A stretch of 35,353 bases of DNA, taken from positions 1 through 35,353 of the IMG/VR virus record IMGVR_UViG_3300043313_001108; one strand, 5' to 3'. Positions 21,267 through 29,115 of the stretch are shown here, one piece after another; the stretch's first letter is position 1; each line of letters opens with the position of its first letter. The stretch is from a virus. The notes beneath the pieces were generated by a model. It was not told the DNA's origin and did not search any database. It saw nothing but the letters and a program-made list of their open reading frames with translations. The position numbers and the translations under genes are program-made.

Positions 21267-22165
21267 GCCGCACCGTCCCCGGGCAGCATGTACAGCGGGC
21301 GCCACGGGCCGACGTCAGCGCAGTACCGACACGCCGAACGCGATTCGATCATGACCCGGCGGCACGGCGTGTGCATGCGATACACGGCGCCGTTGGCGTC
21401 CATCGCCAGCTGCGGCGCCATGCCCGCGATCCGGTCGAGGATCGTCGCGATCTCCTTCGGCGCGTTGCCGTCCAGGAAGTACGCCTCGATCTCCGTCCGC
21501 AGCGCCGCCACCTCGTCCGCGAGCGTGGGCGCCGGAGCGCTACGGGCGGCGTCGTCCGCGAATGCGGCCAGAGCGCCGTACGGACCCTCAGGCGCCGGGG
21601 CACGCAGCGCGCGGCCGGCCAGCTGCGCCCGCAGCCCCCGCCCGGCCGTCGTCGGGTGCGCCACGATCTGGTCGCCGTCGGTCAGCGCGCGCACGCTGTC
21701 CAGCACGTGATCGGCCCGGCGCGCGGTGCCGTCCGCGCCGGCCGTCCGGGCGCGGTCCTCGGCCAAGGCGTCGGCGTGCGCGGCGTCAATGCTCGCCTGC
21801 CACTCGCCAGGCTCCTCGCGCAGCGCCTCGGCGTGCAGGATGTCGCGCGCCGCCTGATAGGTCCCGTCCGCACCGGCGTAGACCGCGAGAGCGAAGGTGC
21901 GAGCACGAGGGGTGTTCGGCACCTCCAGGATGCCCTGGCGGTCGACGTTTTCAGCCAGCGCCTCGCCGTGCAGCGCATCCATGTCGACACCTGCGGCAAC
22001 CAGGCCGGCCACGGTCGGCATGTAGTCGGCGGCGAGCCAGCCGCTGCGAACCAGGCTCTCCACCGTGTTGCGCCGCCCACAGCTCCACGCGCTGACCCTG
22101 TCGTCGTTGCGGTTCTCGAACACGTAGAGGATCGCGGTCCGCTGCGCTTCGCTCATCTTCGTCAT
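21263..22165 (-). CDS. Hypothetical protein, operator-controlled
   Basis: This 300-residue protein starts at ATG 22165, six bases after -10 TAGGAT. Residues 1-60 look like a small helical module (MTKMSEAQRTAILYVFENRNDD, then RRNTVESLVRSGWLAAD) resembling a winged helix. The middle is alanine/aspartate-rich helix. The last 40 residues hold HTPCRRVMIESRSACRYC, a likely zinc site. It is the first gene of the operon that runs down to the terminase region. No family is recognised. Confidence 0.65.
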   Translation of the reverse strand: MTKMSEAQRTAILYVFENRNDDRVSAWSCGRRNTVESLVRSGWLAADYMPTVAGLVAAGVDMDALHGEALAENVDRQGILEVPNTPRARTFALAVYAGADGTYQAARDILHAEALREEPGEWQASIDAAHADALAEDRARTAGADGTARRADHVLDSVRALTDGDQIVAHPTTAGRGLRAQLAGRALRAPAPEGPYGALAAFADDAARSAPAPTLADEVAALRTEIEAYFLDGNAPKEIATILDRIAGMAPQLAMDANGAVYRMHTPCRRVMIESRSACRYCADVGPWRPLYMLPGDGAA

Positions 22166-22171
22166 GCCCTC

Positions 22172-22200
22172 ATCCTAGTGGAGCGCCACTAACTCGTCAA
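22172..22200 (-). promoter_or_regulatory. Promoter with operator TAGTGG-CGCT-CCACTA (site 6)
   Basis: On the minus strand, -35 TTGACG (22200-22195), a 17-base spacer and -10 TAGGAT (22177-22172) enclose a perfect palindrome (22176-22191). The ATG is six bases downstream. The -35 overlaps the end of the RusA gene. Confidence 0.86.
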
Positions 22201-22632
22201 GCCCTGTTCCAGCATCGCCAGCTCACGCACGCGCCGCTGCTGCCCCGCCCAGGCCTCCAGCTCCTCAGGACTCGGCGCCCAGATCGACACCAGCACGCCC
22301 GGCCCTTCCCCCGATGCGCACGCCACCTTGTCCACGAAGAGGCGAACCACCTGGACATCATCGGCGTAGGCGCCGCTGTCCGTCCCGGCGTCCAGCAGGT
22401 TGCGGGCCAGCTTGTCCAGGTCGCCCACGTTCGGCGCGGTGGCGTCGCCCGCCGGCAGCCAGAAGCACGCCCGCACCGCTACCGCGATCCCCTTCGGGTA
22501 GTTCTGCGTGCCCGTCTGGATCAGCGCGTACGCCATGCGGCGGCGCCAGTCCTTGCTCTGTGCCGTGTCCTGGTGGAAGGCGTCCAGGCTGCCCTTCGTC
22601 CGAGGCTTGCCCGGAATCCAGACGTGGATCAT
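22189..22632 (-). CDS. rusA: RusA-like Holliday junction resolvase
   Basis: This 147-residue protein starts at ATG 22632 with an ATGA overlap. It has the RusA signature: an N-terminal VWIPGKPRTKGS strand, then PNVGDLDKLARNLLDAG (Asp71, Asp73, Lys74), followed by GAYADDVQVVRLFVDK (Asp91, Asp92, Lys102). RusA enzymes are dimeric, Mg-dependent and cut four-way junctions, resolving branched intermediates made during phage recombination and replication before packaging. It belongs with the zinc protein and helicase upstream in one coupled operon. Confidence 0.9.
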   Translation of the reverse strand: MIHVWIPGKPRTKGSLDAFHQDTAQSKDWRRRMAYALIQTGTQNYPKGIAVAVRACFWLPAGDATAPNVGDLDKLARNLLDAGTDSGAYADDVQVVRLFVDKVACASGEGPGVLVSIWAPSPEELEAWAGQQRRVRELAMLEQGLTS

Positions 22633-23117
22633 GTGGTGGCGTTCTCCTTCAGCCAGTTGCGCATCTGCCCAACGATCCGCACCCGGCCGAACGTGGCGCC
22701 GGTCGTCGGCAACGCCCTCAGCTGGGTCTTGAGATGCTGGGGCACCAGCCGCCAGCAGCGGCCGCAGGCGACCAGCTTGCGCGAGACCTCCGGCTGGCCG
22801 CACCCCGGGCAGTCCATCGTGGTGGGCGGGAGCGGGTAGGCCTCCTTGCACGGCCCGTCGTATCGGCTGGTCAGACTGACGACCGTGACGTGCTTCGTGC
22901 CGCCGGCGGCGTCGGCCAGCATCACGTCCCAGAGCTTCGTGCCATCCGGTGCGAGGTAGGTGTACGGGCGCCCGAGGTTCTCCACGACCACCCCCGAGCC
23001 GCCGCAGAAGAGGCAGGGGGACTGCGTGGCGGTCGGGTCCTTGCCGTGCCCCTCGCACCGCTTGCACACCGTGTCGAGCGCCGTGTAGCGCCCGTACACG
23101 ACCTGAACCTTTTTCAT
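22629..23117 (-). CDS. DnaJ-type zinc-finger protein
   Basis: This 162-residue protein carries CKRCEGHG (Cys18, Cys21) and CLFCGGSG (Cys35, Cys38), a DnaJ-type zinc centre. A second centre is formed by CPGC (103, 106) and CGRC (118, 121). Between them is a beta-rich region (YTYLAPDGTKLWDVMLAD..VTVVSLTSRY). There is no J domain. It overlaps both neighbours by ATGA, so it is probably made with the helicase and RusA and may help assemble or target them to DNA. The partner role is inferred. Confidence 0.75.
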   Translation of the reverse strand: MKKVQVVYGRYTALDTVCKRCEGHGKDPTATQSPCLFCGGSGVVVENLGRPYTYLAPDGTKLWDVMLADAAGGTKHVTVVSLTSRYDGPCKEAYPLPPTTMDCPGCGQPEVSRKLVACGRCWRLVPQHLKTQLRALPTTGATFGRVRIVGQMRNWLKENATT

Positions 23118-24823
23118 GACTGGTCCCTCCGTAGTTGCTCAACGACCTCATCGAACCTGCGCGAGGCCTGCTCGATCGCGATCAGATCTGCGACCTGGCC
23201 GCCGTGCGCGCCCGCAGGCACCACGACCCCGTACCGCTGCGCGTCGTGCTCCTGCACCAGCGTGACCGGGCGCGCCCGCCAGCTCCTGCCCTTGCGTGCG
23301 TACCGCGCTTCTCTGCCCGTGACGTCATCCTCTGCCCAGGCCATCAGATAGCCCTTGTCCGGGATGTCGCGCTGAATCCAGGTCGAGCCCCCACCCCGCT
23401 CGCGCGAGGCGGACACGGCGGACCAGGTGTGCGCCCGCCGGCCCGGGACGAGCGCGATGAACCGGCTCCCCGCCGGCAGGAACCAGGTCCCACCGTGCGT
23501 CACGAGCCAGTTGTTCGAGCTGGCGTGGAAGAGGTCGACCTCCACGCTCATGAGGTCGCCGTCGACCCGCTCCTCCGCCTCGAGGTCTTGTGGCCCTAAG
23601 GTCTCGAGCTTTTCCGGCCGCTTGCAGGAGCAGACGTCCGGCGCCCCTCCCCCGCAGGCGCAGTCATCCGTGCAGCGCCGCCGGCCGCAGCGGCACACGT
23701 CGCTGCCGTCGCAGGCGCAGGGCTCACGCTCCATCGCCTCCGCCGCCTCTTCACCGAACAACTCCACGCGGGCGTTGAGGCTGTGCATGGCGGTGACGCC
23801 CACGGGGTCCAGGATCAGCGCGTGCGTGTAGCCGGGGAACGGCCGGAGCACGCGCCCGGCCATCTGGATGTAGAGGCCCTGGCTGCGGGTCGGCTTCATG
23901 ACGGCCGTCTTGAAGCGCGGGCTGTCCCAGCCCTTCGTCAGCACGTCGCAGTTGCAGACGACCTGGATCTTTCCCGCATCGGCCGCCTGGAGGATGCGGC
24001 GGCGCTCGTGCTTCGGGGTGGCGCCGGAGACCCACGCGGAGGTGAAGCCGGCGGCGGTGAACGCCTCGTCCATGAGCTGTGCGAAGTGCACACCGGGGGT
24101 GAAGACCACGGTGGAGTCGTTCGGCGCGTGCTCCTGGACAGCCCGGACGATGGCCTGGGGCGCGAGGCTGGCGGACAGCGCAGCGTCAAGGTCGCTGTCG
24201 CGGTACTCCCCGCCCGTGGTGCGCACGCGGGAGAGGTCCAGCGACGGCACGCCGACCCGGCGGCCGCGGGCGTAGACCAGGTGCCCGCGCTGCTGCAGCA
24301 GGGAGAGCGGCACCCGGTAGACCACGTCCTTGAAGACCTGGCCCAGGGCGGCGCCGTCGCCCCGCATGAAGGTCGCGGTGACCCCGAGGACCAGCGCGTC
24401 CGGGAAGTGCGCGAGCACCTTGCGGTAGCTGGCACTGGTGGCGCCGTGGCACTCGTCCACCACGACGAGCGCGACGTCATGCAGCTGGCGGAGGCGATTG
24501 TCGCCGACGATGGTCTGGATCGAGCAGACCACGATGTCCGCCAGGGTCTGGTTCATGTGCGCCTTGACGATGCCCACGGTGAGGTCGGGGGACTCCCGGC
24601 GCTGGCGGGCGGCCGCCTGCTCGATCAGCTCGATCCGGTCCGCGATGATCAGCACCCGGCGCCTGGTGCGCATGTGCACCTCATGCGCATAGGTGCTGAA
24701 GATCTTCGTCTTGCCCCCACCCGTGGGGACCACGATGGCGATGCTGCGCTGGCCGGAGGCGTGGGCCGCGCGGATGGCGTCCAGGGCCTCCTGCTGGTGC
24801 TCGAAGAGCGTCTCACTGCTCAC
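23114..24823 (-). CDS. SF2 DEAD/DEAH-type DNA helicase with Cys-rich insertion
   Basis: This is a 569-residue ATP-dependent helicase. The motifs are Q-like FEHQQEALDAI (8-17), Walker A PTGGGKT (33-39), DECH (123-126), VTAT (148-151), TKGWDSP (296-302) and QMAGRVLRP (320-328), as in the RecG/UvsW/type III restriction-like group. Between about 369 and 400 is an insertion with nine cysteines in 32 residues, probably a multi-zinc or iron-sulphur site. The C-terminal 160 residues are beta-rich (NWLVTHGGTWFLPAGSRFIAL) with a final basic helix. It starts at GTG 24823 with a GTGA overlap. Likely role: branch migration or replication restart together with RusA. Confidence 0.9.
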   Translation of the reverse strand: MSSETLFEHQQEALDAIRAAHASGQRSIAIVVPTGGGKTKIFSTYAHEVHMRTRRRVLIIADRIELIEQAAARQRRESPDLTVGIVKAHMNQTLADIVVCSIQTIVGDNRLRQLHDVALVVVDECHGATSASYRKVLAHFPDALVLGVTATFMRGDGAALGQVFKDVVYRVPLSLLQQRGHLVYARGRRVGVPSLDLSRVRTTGGEYRDSDLDAALSASLAPQAIVRAVQEHAPNDSTVVFTPGVHFAQLMDEAFTAAGFTSAWVSGATPKHERRRILQAADAGKIQVVCNCDVLTKGWDSPRFKTAVMKPTRSQGLYIQMAGRVLRPFPGYTHALILDPVGVTAMHSLNARVELFGEEAAEAMEREPCACDGSDVCRCGRRRCTDDCACGGGAPDVCSCKRPEKLETLGPQDLEAEERVDGDLMSVEVDLFHASSNNWLVTHGGTWFLPAGSRFIALVPGRRAHTWSAVSASRERGGGSTWIQRDIPDKGYLMAWAEDDVTGREARYARKGRSWRARPVTLVQEHDAQRYGVVVPAGAHGGQVADLIAIEQASRRFDEVVEQLRRDQS

Positions 24824-25056
24824 GCGGCAGCACCCGGCGTCACGTAGCGCAGCGGCCGGGAGGGACGGATCGGCCTGGCGATGACGAGCTCACCCCGCTG
24901 GAGCAGGTGCGTCCAGGCCTGCTCGAAGAACAGCCGGTCCCGGGCCGGGATCGTGCGCCGGTAGTCACGCTTCGTGCGGTACCGCATCGGCCGGCGCGAC
25001 GCGTCGCGCAGAGCTGCGACGGTCGCGGCGAGGGGGTCGGGTGCGTGCACGGTCAT
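24820..25056 (-). CDS. Small basic protein heading the helicase operon
   Basis: This 78-residue protein starts at ATG 25056, seven bases after -10 TAAGCT, so it is probably leaderless. It is strongly basic: RDASRRPMRYRTKRDYRRTIPARDR, then FFEQAWTHLLQRGELVIARPIRPSR. It may bind nucleic acid (inference). It is the first gene of the helicase-zinc protein-RusA operon and is coupled to the helicase by overlap. No family is recognised. Confidence 0.66.
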   Translation of the reverse strand: MTVHAPDPLAATVAALRDASRRPMRYRTKRDYRRTIPARDRLFFEQAWTHLLQRGELVIARPIRPSRPLRYVTPGAAA

Positions 25057-25063
25057 GAGGTCG

Positions 25064-25092
25064 AGCTTAGTGGAGCGCCACTAAGGAGTCAA
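25064..25092 (-). promoter_or_regulatory. Promoter with operator TAGTGG-CGCT-CCACTA (site 7)
   Basis: On the minus strand, -35 TTGACT (25092-25087), a 17-base spacer and -10 TAAGCT (25069-25064) enclose a perfect palindrome (25068-25083). The ATG is seven bases downstream. The stop of the upstream 94-residue gene lies within the operator. Confidence 0.86.
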
Positions 25093-25365
25093 GTCCATGA
25101 GGCGCTGCGCCTCGTCCAGTTCGGCCACGAGCCCCAGGCGCGTCTCGTCCGGCACGGGAGTGCCGGCGGACAACTGGTCGCTGGCGGGCTGGCGGTTGAT
25201 CCAGCCGTGCCCGATGGCGTGCATCGTCGCCTTGACGAAGTGCGGCCGGTCGGCGGAGGCGAGGGCGTTGCGAGCGTCGGTGATGGACACCGTGCCGTGG
25301 TTGTGCGTGCGCCGGGCGATGAGCCGCGCGATACGTGCGATTCCCTGGGAGTCCGTGGATGCCAT
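25081..25365 (-). CDS. Small probable DNA-binding protein beside the origin
   Basis: This 94-residue protein starts at ATG 25365 (MASTDSQGIARIARL). No Shine-Dalgarno sequence precedes it, but TATCCT lies six bases upstream, so a leaderless start is plausible although the -35 is poor. Residues 8-50 (IARIARLIARRTHNHGTVSITDARNALASADRPHF) look like a helix-turn-helix, and the C-terminus is acidic. Longer frames reach into the iteron region and are unlikely. Its position next to the putative origin suggests a replication or copy-control role (inference). Confidence 0.55.
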   Translation of the reverse strand: MASTDSQGIARIARLIARRTHNHGTVSITDARNALASADRPHFVKATMHAIGHGWINRQPASDQLSAGTPVPDETRLGLVAELDEAQRLMDLTP

Positions 25366-25399
25366 AGGGGGAGGATAGCAGATGTAGTAGACATTGATG

Positions 25400-25662
25400 G
25401 GTTTGATGTGGACAACGAGGACATGTGGACAAGGCCCTTCAGGGGTGTCCACATTTTCTGTGACGCAGGGTGGCAGTCCGCTTACTACTGTGCAGTAGCC
25501 TCTTTACCGATACAAAGATGTCCCTAGCAGGGAATATTTACATGTATGTATGTGTGTGAGAGAGGACTCGCATAACGCGCGAGGCCGGTAGGGGCAGAGA
25601 AACAGAGACACCCCCGATGTGGACAAGATCATCTGTCCACATCGGGGGTGCGTGTCCACATC
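25400..25662. other. Putative replication origin with DnaA-box-like iterons
   Basis: Six copies of ATGTGGACA (or its complement) lie in a markedly AT-richer non-coding stretch between the 94-residue gene and the primase gene. Exact actinobacterial DnaA boxes (TGTGGACAA, i.e. TTGTCCACA) are at 25407-25415, 25424-25432 and 25618-25626. One-base variants are at 25445-25453, 25633-25641 and 25652-25660. The AT-rich core between them (about 25470-25560) contains TATTTACATGTATGTATG and could be the unwinding element. Short frames drawn across it are low-complexity and not credible genes. Confidence 0.7.
25611..25648. repeat. Perfect inverted repeat carrying two DnaA-box-like sequences
   Basis: Arms of 15 bases (25611-25625 against 25634-25648) with an 8-base loop each contain GATGTGGACA. 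It lies 20 bases beyond the primase stop on the minus strand, so it could also serve as a transcription terminator. Confidence 0.75.
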
Positions 25663-25667
25663 GAGCG

Positions 25668-28064
25668 TTAGACGTGCGTCGATCCTTTGACGAACGTCCC
25701 GTCCAGCTCCCCGAGCCAACCCCGCTCCGTAGCGACCAGCAGGGCGTCAACGACCAGGGAGCGATCCCTGGAATTGAGCACCCGGCGGATCGCGCCGGCG
25801 GTGAGGGCGCCCTCCTGCTGCACGCGCCGGGTCACCGCGAGCGCCACCCGCTCAACCTGGTGGCGCTCGCGATCCTCGCGTGCCTCCAGCACGGCAAGGG
25901 TCGCCTCCGTCTCCTGGGCGGAGTACGCCGCTCTACGGTCCGCTGCGGCTTTTCCCGCCATCGCCTGCCCGAAACTGACCAGGTGGTCCTGGACCCGGCG
26001 CGAGGTGTCCCAGACGATCCTGGCCAGCCGCCAATCCTCGGTGGTCACGTCCCGTCTGCCGTCCAGCTGGGCCAGCAGGGTGGAGAGCTTCACCAACATC
26101 AGCGGCCGGTGGGAGTCCAGAGGCGGGAGCACGAGCTCCCCGCGCGCCACCGCACGCACCTCAGGCTTGATCTCCGCGATGATGGCCGGATCGAAGGTGA
26201 CCGGCCGCAGATCCGCCACCGCGGCCCCGATGATCCAGGCGTTGCCGTCCGACTGGCTGGCCGGCCAGACGTCACGCAGCCCCCCGGGGTCGGGCACATC
26301 CTCATCCGGGATGGTCGGGTCTGATGCCCAGCACCACAGGAAGCGCTGAGGGGTGCCGGCGGCGCTGTCCGCCAGCAGGGGCTGGGCCGTCTCCGGCTGG
26401 AACCCGATCAGCATCCCGAGCGAGTAGCGCCCCTGCTCGATCACCCGCGTGGTCTCCACCCGCCCGTTGCTCTGCCCGATCGTGCCGCCCACCCAGGCCC
26501 GGCGCAGCGTCTCGCCCACCGTGGAGCCGGAGCGCTCGATCAGCTTGGCCAGAGCCTCCCCCTCGTCGGCGTGCATGAGGGCGTTGTGGATGACCTGGGC
26601 GCGCACCTTCTCCGTCTTCACCGCGCCCTTGAGGTCCTGGAGCGGAACTCCGTGCTCCAGCTTGGGCACGCTCTTCGTGCCCATGTAGACCTCCGCGATG
26701 CCCTCCCCCGTGCCCAACGGCCGGTCGTCGGCGTAGGCGGGCCGGTCCAGCCACGGGGGCCGCGGCAGCAGGGAGCGTGCCACGCTGATCCCCGAGGTCT
26801 TGCCCGATCCGGACGGGCCCACGGTGGCGCTGAAGAGGTTGGCGCACGCGCCGTCCTTGATCCCATTGTTGATCTTCAGCTGGTGCGGCCAGAGGCTGGC
26901 CAGCCGGGTCAGCACGGAGTGCAGCACGACGTCCGCCCCGACCAGGCGGGAGTGTGCCGCCAGCTGGATCTGCTTCAGCACGGGCCGGGCGCCCCAGAAC
27001 TCAGCCGGGAGGTTCAGCCCGATCGGCGACGTCGGCGAGCCAGTGATAGAGGGGTGCAAACCCGGGGGTGCCGGATCGGCGAAGACGAATCCATCCGTTG
27101 CTGGCGGGGATGAGCCGGACGCTGCCGTCGGGCCCTGTGGAAAATCCAGGCGCTCACCGCCCCAGGTGTCCGGCGGCAGCTCCGCCGCCTTGTCCATCGT
27201 GCGGTGCGCCGCGTTGCGCCAGACCCCGTCCGCCTCGTGCTGGCCGAACGGGTCGACCTTGTTGCCGGACGCCTGCTCCGCCGCGGCGAGGTAGGCATCA
27301 TAGGTCGCGTCGTACTCCAACCACCCCGCGTTGAGGAGCTCGTGCAGGCGGCAGGCCACCACGAAGGCGCGGGAGTTGCGGGAGCTGGACTCCTGGGCCA
27401 GCTCGCGGAGCACCGCGTCCCTGGCCCTTACCGCGTAGGCGGCGGCGCGGCTGTCCAGCGTGACCGGATCATGGGCGACGACGGCGGGCCGGTCATACGG
27501 CAGGGGCCTGATGTCGTCCAGGAGCCAGTGCGGCGCCGCCCAGGGGATCGCATCCCGGGTCACCTCATAGGCACCCTTGTCCGTGATCGAGGGGGCCAGC
27601 ACAATCTGGCCACCGGTGCCCCGGATGTCCAGGCCCGCGCCCAGCCGCCCGGTCGCGTTGGTCGGCTCGAAGTCGGCTGGCATCGTGAAGAGGCAGTGCA
27701 GGCCCTTCCCGCCCGTGCGCTGCTCCCAGGTCGGCGGCAGCAGGCGGCCGGCCCGTTCGTACTCCTGGAGCGTGAGGAGCCCGCCGTTCTTCGGGTCCAC
27801 GTCGAGCGCGAACACGCCGCTGGGGCGGCCGGTGGCGAGGCCCACGTTGGTGGGCAGACCGCGAGCGAGGCGCCAGCCGGAAATGGCGTTCCAGACCCCG
27901 AGGTCGTTGATCGGGACCTTCTGCCAGTTGCGGTAGAGCGGGTGCTTTCCGGCGTTCTTGCAGGCCTGCCCGAGGTCGCATGTGCAGACGCCCCCCACGA
28001 CACCGTGAAGGGCGACGATGGACCAGCCTCGTGCGAGGTAGCCGGTAACGCTATCATCCGTCAT
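25668..28064 (-). CDS. Primase-polymerase / ATPase replication protein
   Basis: This is a 798-residue protein. The N-terminal prim-pol domain (about 1-190) has the Cys/His-containing start ending AGKHP, FALDVDPKNGG (Asp88, Asp90), GGKGLHCLF (118-126) and a DIRGTGGQIVLAPS block, as in the bifunctional primase/polymerase family. A helical linker (about 205-300) joins a DUF3987-like P-loop ATPase with GPSGSGKT (416-423). A C-terminal helical region includes a likely winged helix (TRRVQQEGALTAGAIRRVLNSRDRSLVVDALL). It would make primers and unwind DNA at the adjacent iteron region. Start ATG 28064 has AGGACG upstream. A shorter start would break the prim-pol domain. Confidence 0.88.
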   Translation of the reverse strand: MTDDSVTGYLARGWSIVALHGVVGGVCTCDLGQACKNAGKHPLYRNWQKVPINDLGVWNAISGWRLARGLPTNVGLATGRPSGVFALDVDPKNGGLLTLQEYERAGRLLPPTWEQRTGGKGLHCLFTMPADFEPTNATGRLGAGLDIRGTGGQIVLAPSITDKGAYEVTRDAIPWAAPHWLLDDIRPLPYDRPAVVAHDPVTLDSRAAAYAVRARDAVLRELAQESSSRNSRAFVVACRLHELLNAGWLEYDATYDAYLAAAEQASGNKVDPFGQHEADGVWRNAAHRTMDKAAELPPDTWGGERLDFPQGPTAASGSSPPATDGFVFADPAPPGLHPSITGSPTSPIGLNLPAEFWGARPVLKQIQLAAHSRLVGADVVLHSVLTRLASLWPHQLKINNGIKDGACANLFSATVGPSGSGKTSGISVARSLLPRPPWLDRPAYADDRPLGTGEGIAEVYMGTKSVPKLEHGVPLQDLKGAVKTEKVRAQVIHNALMHADEGEALAKLIERSGSTVGETLRRAWVGGTIGQSNGRVETTRVIEQGRYSLGMLIGFQPETAQPLLADSAAGTPQRFLWCWASDPTIPDEDVPDPGGLRDVWPASQSDGNAWIIGAAVADLRPVTFDPAIIAEIKPEVRAVARGELVLPPLDSHRPLMLVKLSTLLAQLDGRRDVTTEDWRLARIVWDTSRRVQDHLVSFGQAMAGKAAADRRAAYSAQETEATLAVLEAREDRERHQVERVALAVTRRVQQEGALTAGAIRRVLNSRDRSLVVDALLVATERGWLGELDGTFVKGSTHV

Positions 28065-28093
28065 AGGTCGTCCTGCCCGTTCGACTCGTGAGC

Positions 28094-28118
28094 CCCCGCG
28101 GGGAACGACCGCGGGGGT
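28094..28118. terminator. Hairpin between the primase and the 108-aa gene
   Basis: A 9-base GC stem (28094-28102 against 28110-28118) with a 7-base loop follows the 28134 stop on the minus strand. It is extended by imperfect GAG/CTC pairing. It probably ends the short upstream transcript. Confidence 0.6.
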
Positions 28119-28133
28119 CTCTCATTGTGCACC

Positions 28134-28460
28134 TCAGGCCGCGACGGACTGAACAGCAGCCATCGGCCTGCGGGCGGCGGCGCCCTTCGGCATCGGATTG
28201 ACCTTCGCCCAGACCTCGCGCTCTGCGGCCGGCACGCTGGCGAGCATCCCGCCCCAGTGTTCCCCCGCGGTGAGCGGACCGTACGTGGAGATCAGCTCCG
28301 CCCGGACGACCGGCCACGAACGGTTGAGCGCGTCCCGGAGCAGACGGGAGATGGTGCCGGACTGGCCGCCCATCTTCGTCGCCCAAGCGCGCACCTCTCC
28401 CGTGTACTCCACGGACTGCATGACGATGAGCTGCGCGTACAGCTCCTTCTTGCCTGCCAT
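28134..28460 (-). CDS. Hypothetical small basic protein upstream of primase
   Basis: This 108-residue protein starts at ATG 28460 with GAGAGGA ten bases upstream. The first half is helical (MAGKKELYAQLIVMQSVEYTGEVRAWATKMGG..SRLLRDALNRSW) and could hold a small DNA-binding fold. The C-terminus is Pro/Arg/Ala-rich. It is divergent from the 28544 gene, and the two -35-like boxes lie back to back (TTGACC for this strand at 28501-28496). No clear -10 follows at standard spacing, so its promoter is uncertain. Confidence 0.65.
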   Translation of the reverse strand: MAGKKELYAQLIVMQSVEYTGEVRAWATKMGGQSGTISRLLRDALNRSWPVVRAELISTYGPLTAGEHWGGMLASVPAAEREVWAKVNPMPKGAAARRPMAAVQSVAA

Positions 28461-28506
28461 CGCTATCTAGTCCTCTCGATCATGTAACTTCCGAGGTCAA
28501 CACTAC

Positions 28507-28535
28507 TTGACGACTTAGTGGCGCGTCAATAAGAT
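28507..28535 (+). promoter_or_regulatory. Promoter with variant operator TAGTGG-CGCG-TCAATA (site 8)
   Basis: The -35 TTGACG (28507-28512), a 17-base spacer and -10 TAAGAT (28530-28535) enclose a palindrome whose second half has drifted (TCAATA for CCACTA). It may bind the regulator more weakly. The ATG is eight bases downstream. Confidence 0.82.
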
Positions 28536-28543
28536 GGACGTTC

Positions 28544-28897
28544 ATGAGGGTCGGGGACCAACGACGAATCGGCGCCGCGCTGGTGGGCGTCATGGTGATC
28601 ATGCTCGGCGTGATGATCGCGCTCTTCGTCCAGCTGCCCGCGGGGACGGCGCCGGCACGGCTGGCCCCCACCCCGGTGCGCGTGACGGAGCGGGTGGCCG
28701 CGGTGGAGGCGGTGTTCTGCGACCTGCTGGCCGACTCGCCGGACCTGGACCGCCGGATGGGCACCGCGCTGAACGCGAGCGGCGAGCTGCAGCACCGCAC
28801 GCTGGGCGCGCTGGCTGCCGAGTGGAGCCGGACCGGGGCCGCGGGCGCGCGCGCGCAGGTGCTGCTGGAGTGCCGCCGCCTGGGGCTGATCGCGTAG
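28544..28897 (+). CDS. Small membrane-anchored protein, operator-controlled
   Basis: This 117-residue protein has one N-terminal transmembrane segment (GAALVGVMVIMLGVMIALFVQL, about 10-31) after a short basic tail, so it is likely anchored with a 85-residue domain on the far side. That domain is helical and has two Cys (FCDLLADSPDLDRRM; LLECRRLGLIA). It is the first gene of a three-gene plus-strand unit. No family is recognised. A superinfection-exclusion or envelope role is possible from topology and control only. Confidence 0.68.
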   Translation: MRVGDQRRIGAALVGVMVIMLGVMIALFVQLPAGTAPARLAPTPVRVTERVAAVEAVFCDLLADSPDLDRRMGTALNASGELQHRTLGALAAEWSRTGAAGARAQVLLECRRLGLIA

Positions 28898-29115
28898 TGG
28901 CGCAGCTGCGGGAGGAGTACTGGTGCCTGGTGCCGGACTACGCGCAGATCGTGGGCGCGGGCGGCGCGCTGCTGACCGTCACGCCCGCGGTCAAGAAGGT
29001 CTATCCGCTGGACGCCTGGGCCCGTGTGACGATGGTCGAGCCGGAGATGAGCGATGCCGTGGTGGCGCTGATGGTGGCGTTCCCCGGCGCGACGATGGAG
29101 GTGCTGGAGCCGTGA
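28897..29115 (+). CDS. Small hypothetical protein
   Basis: This 72-residue protein starts at GTG 28897, overlapping the upstream TAG by one base. It is a compact mixed fold: LREEYWCLVPDYAQIVGAGG, then LLTVTPAVKKVYPLDAWARVTMVEPEMS and a terminal hydrophobic helix. A longer frame starting before the previous gene is a shadow. Coupling on both sides (TAGTG before, GTGA after) supports it. Function unknown. Confidence 0.62.
   Translation: MAQLREEYWCLVPDYAQIVGAGGALLTVTPAVKKVYPLDAWARVTMVEPEMSDAVVALMVAFPGATMEVLEP

Noticed and set aside
25504-25750. Short minus-strand frames in the origin region
   Set aside because: Low-complexity, overlap the inverted repeat and the primase end, no ribosome site.
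28890-28906. TAGTGGCGC at a gene junction
   Set aside because: It is simply a TAG stop overlapping a GTG start; the second half of the palindrome is absent.
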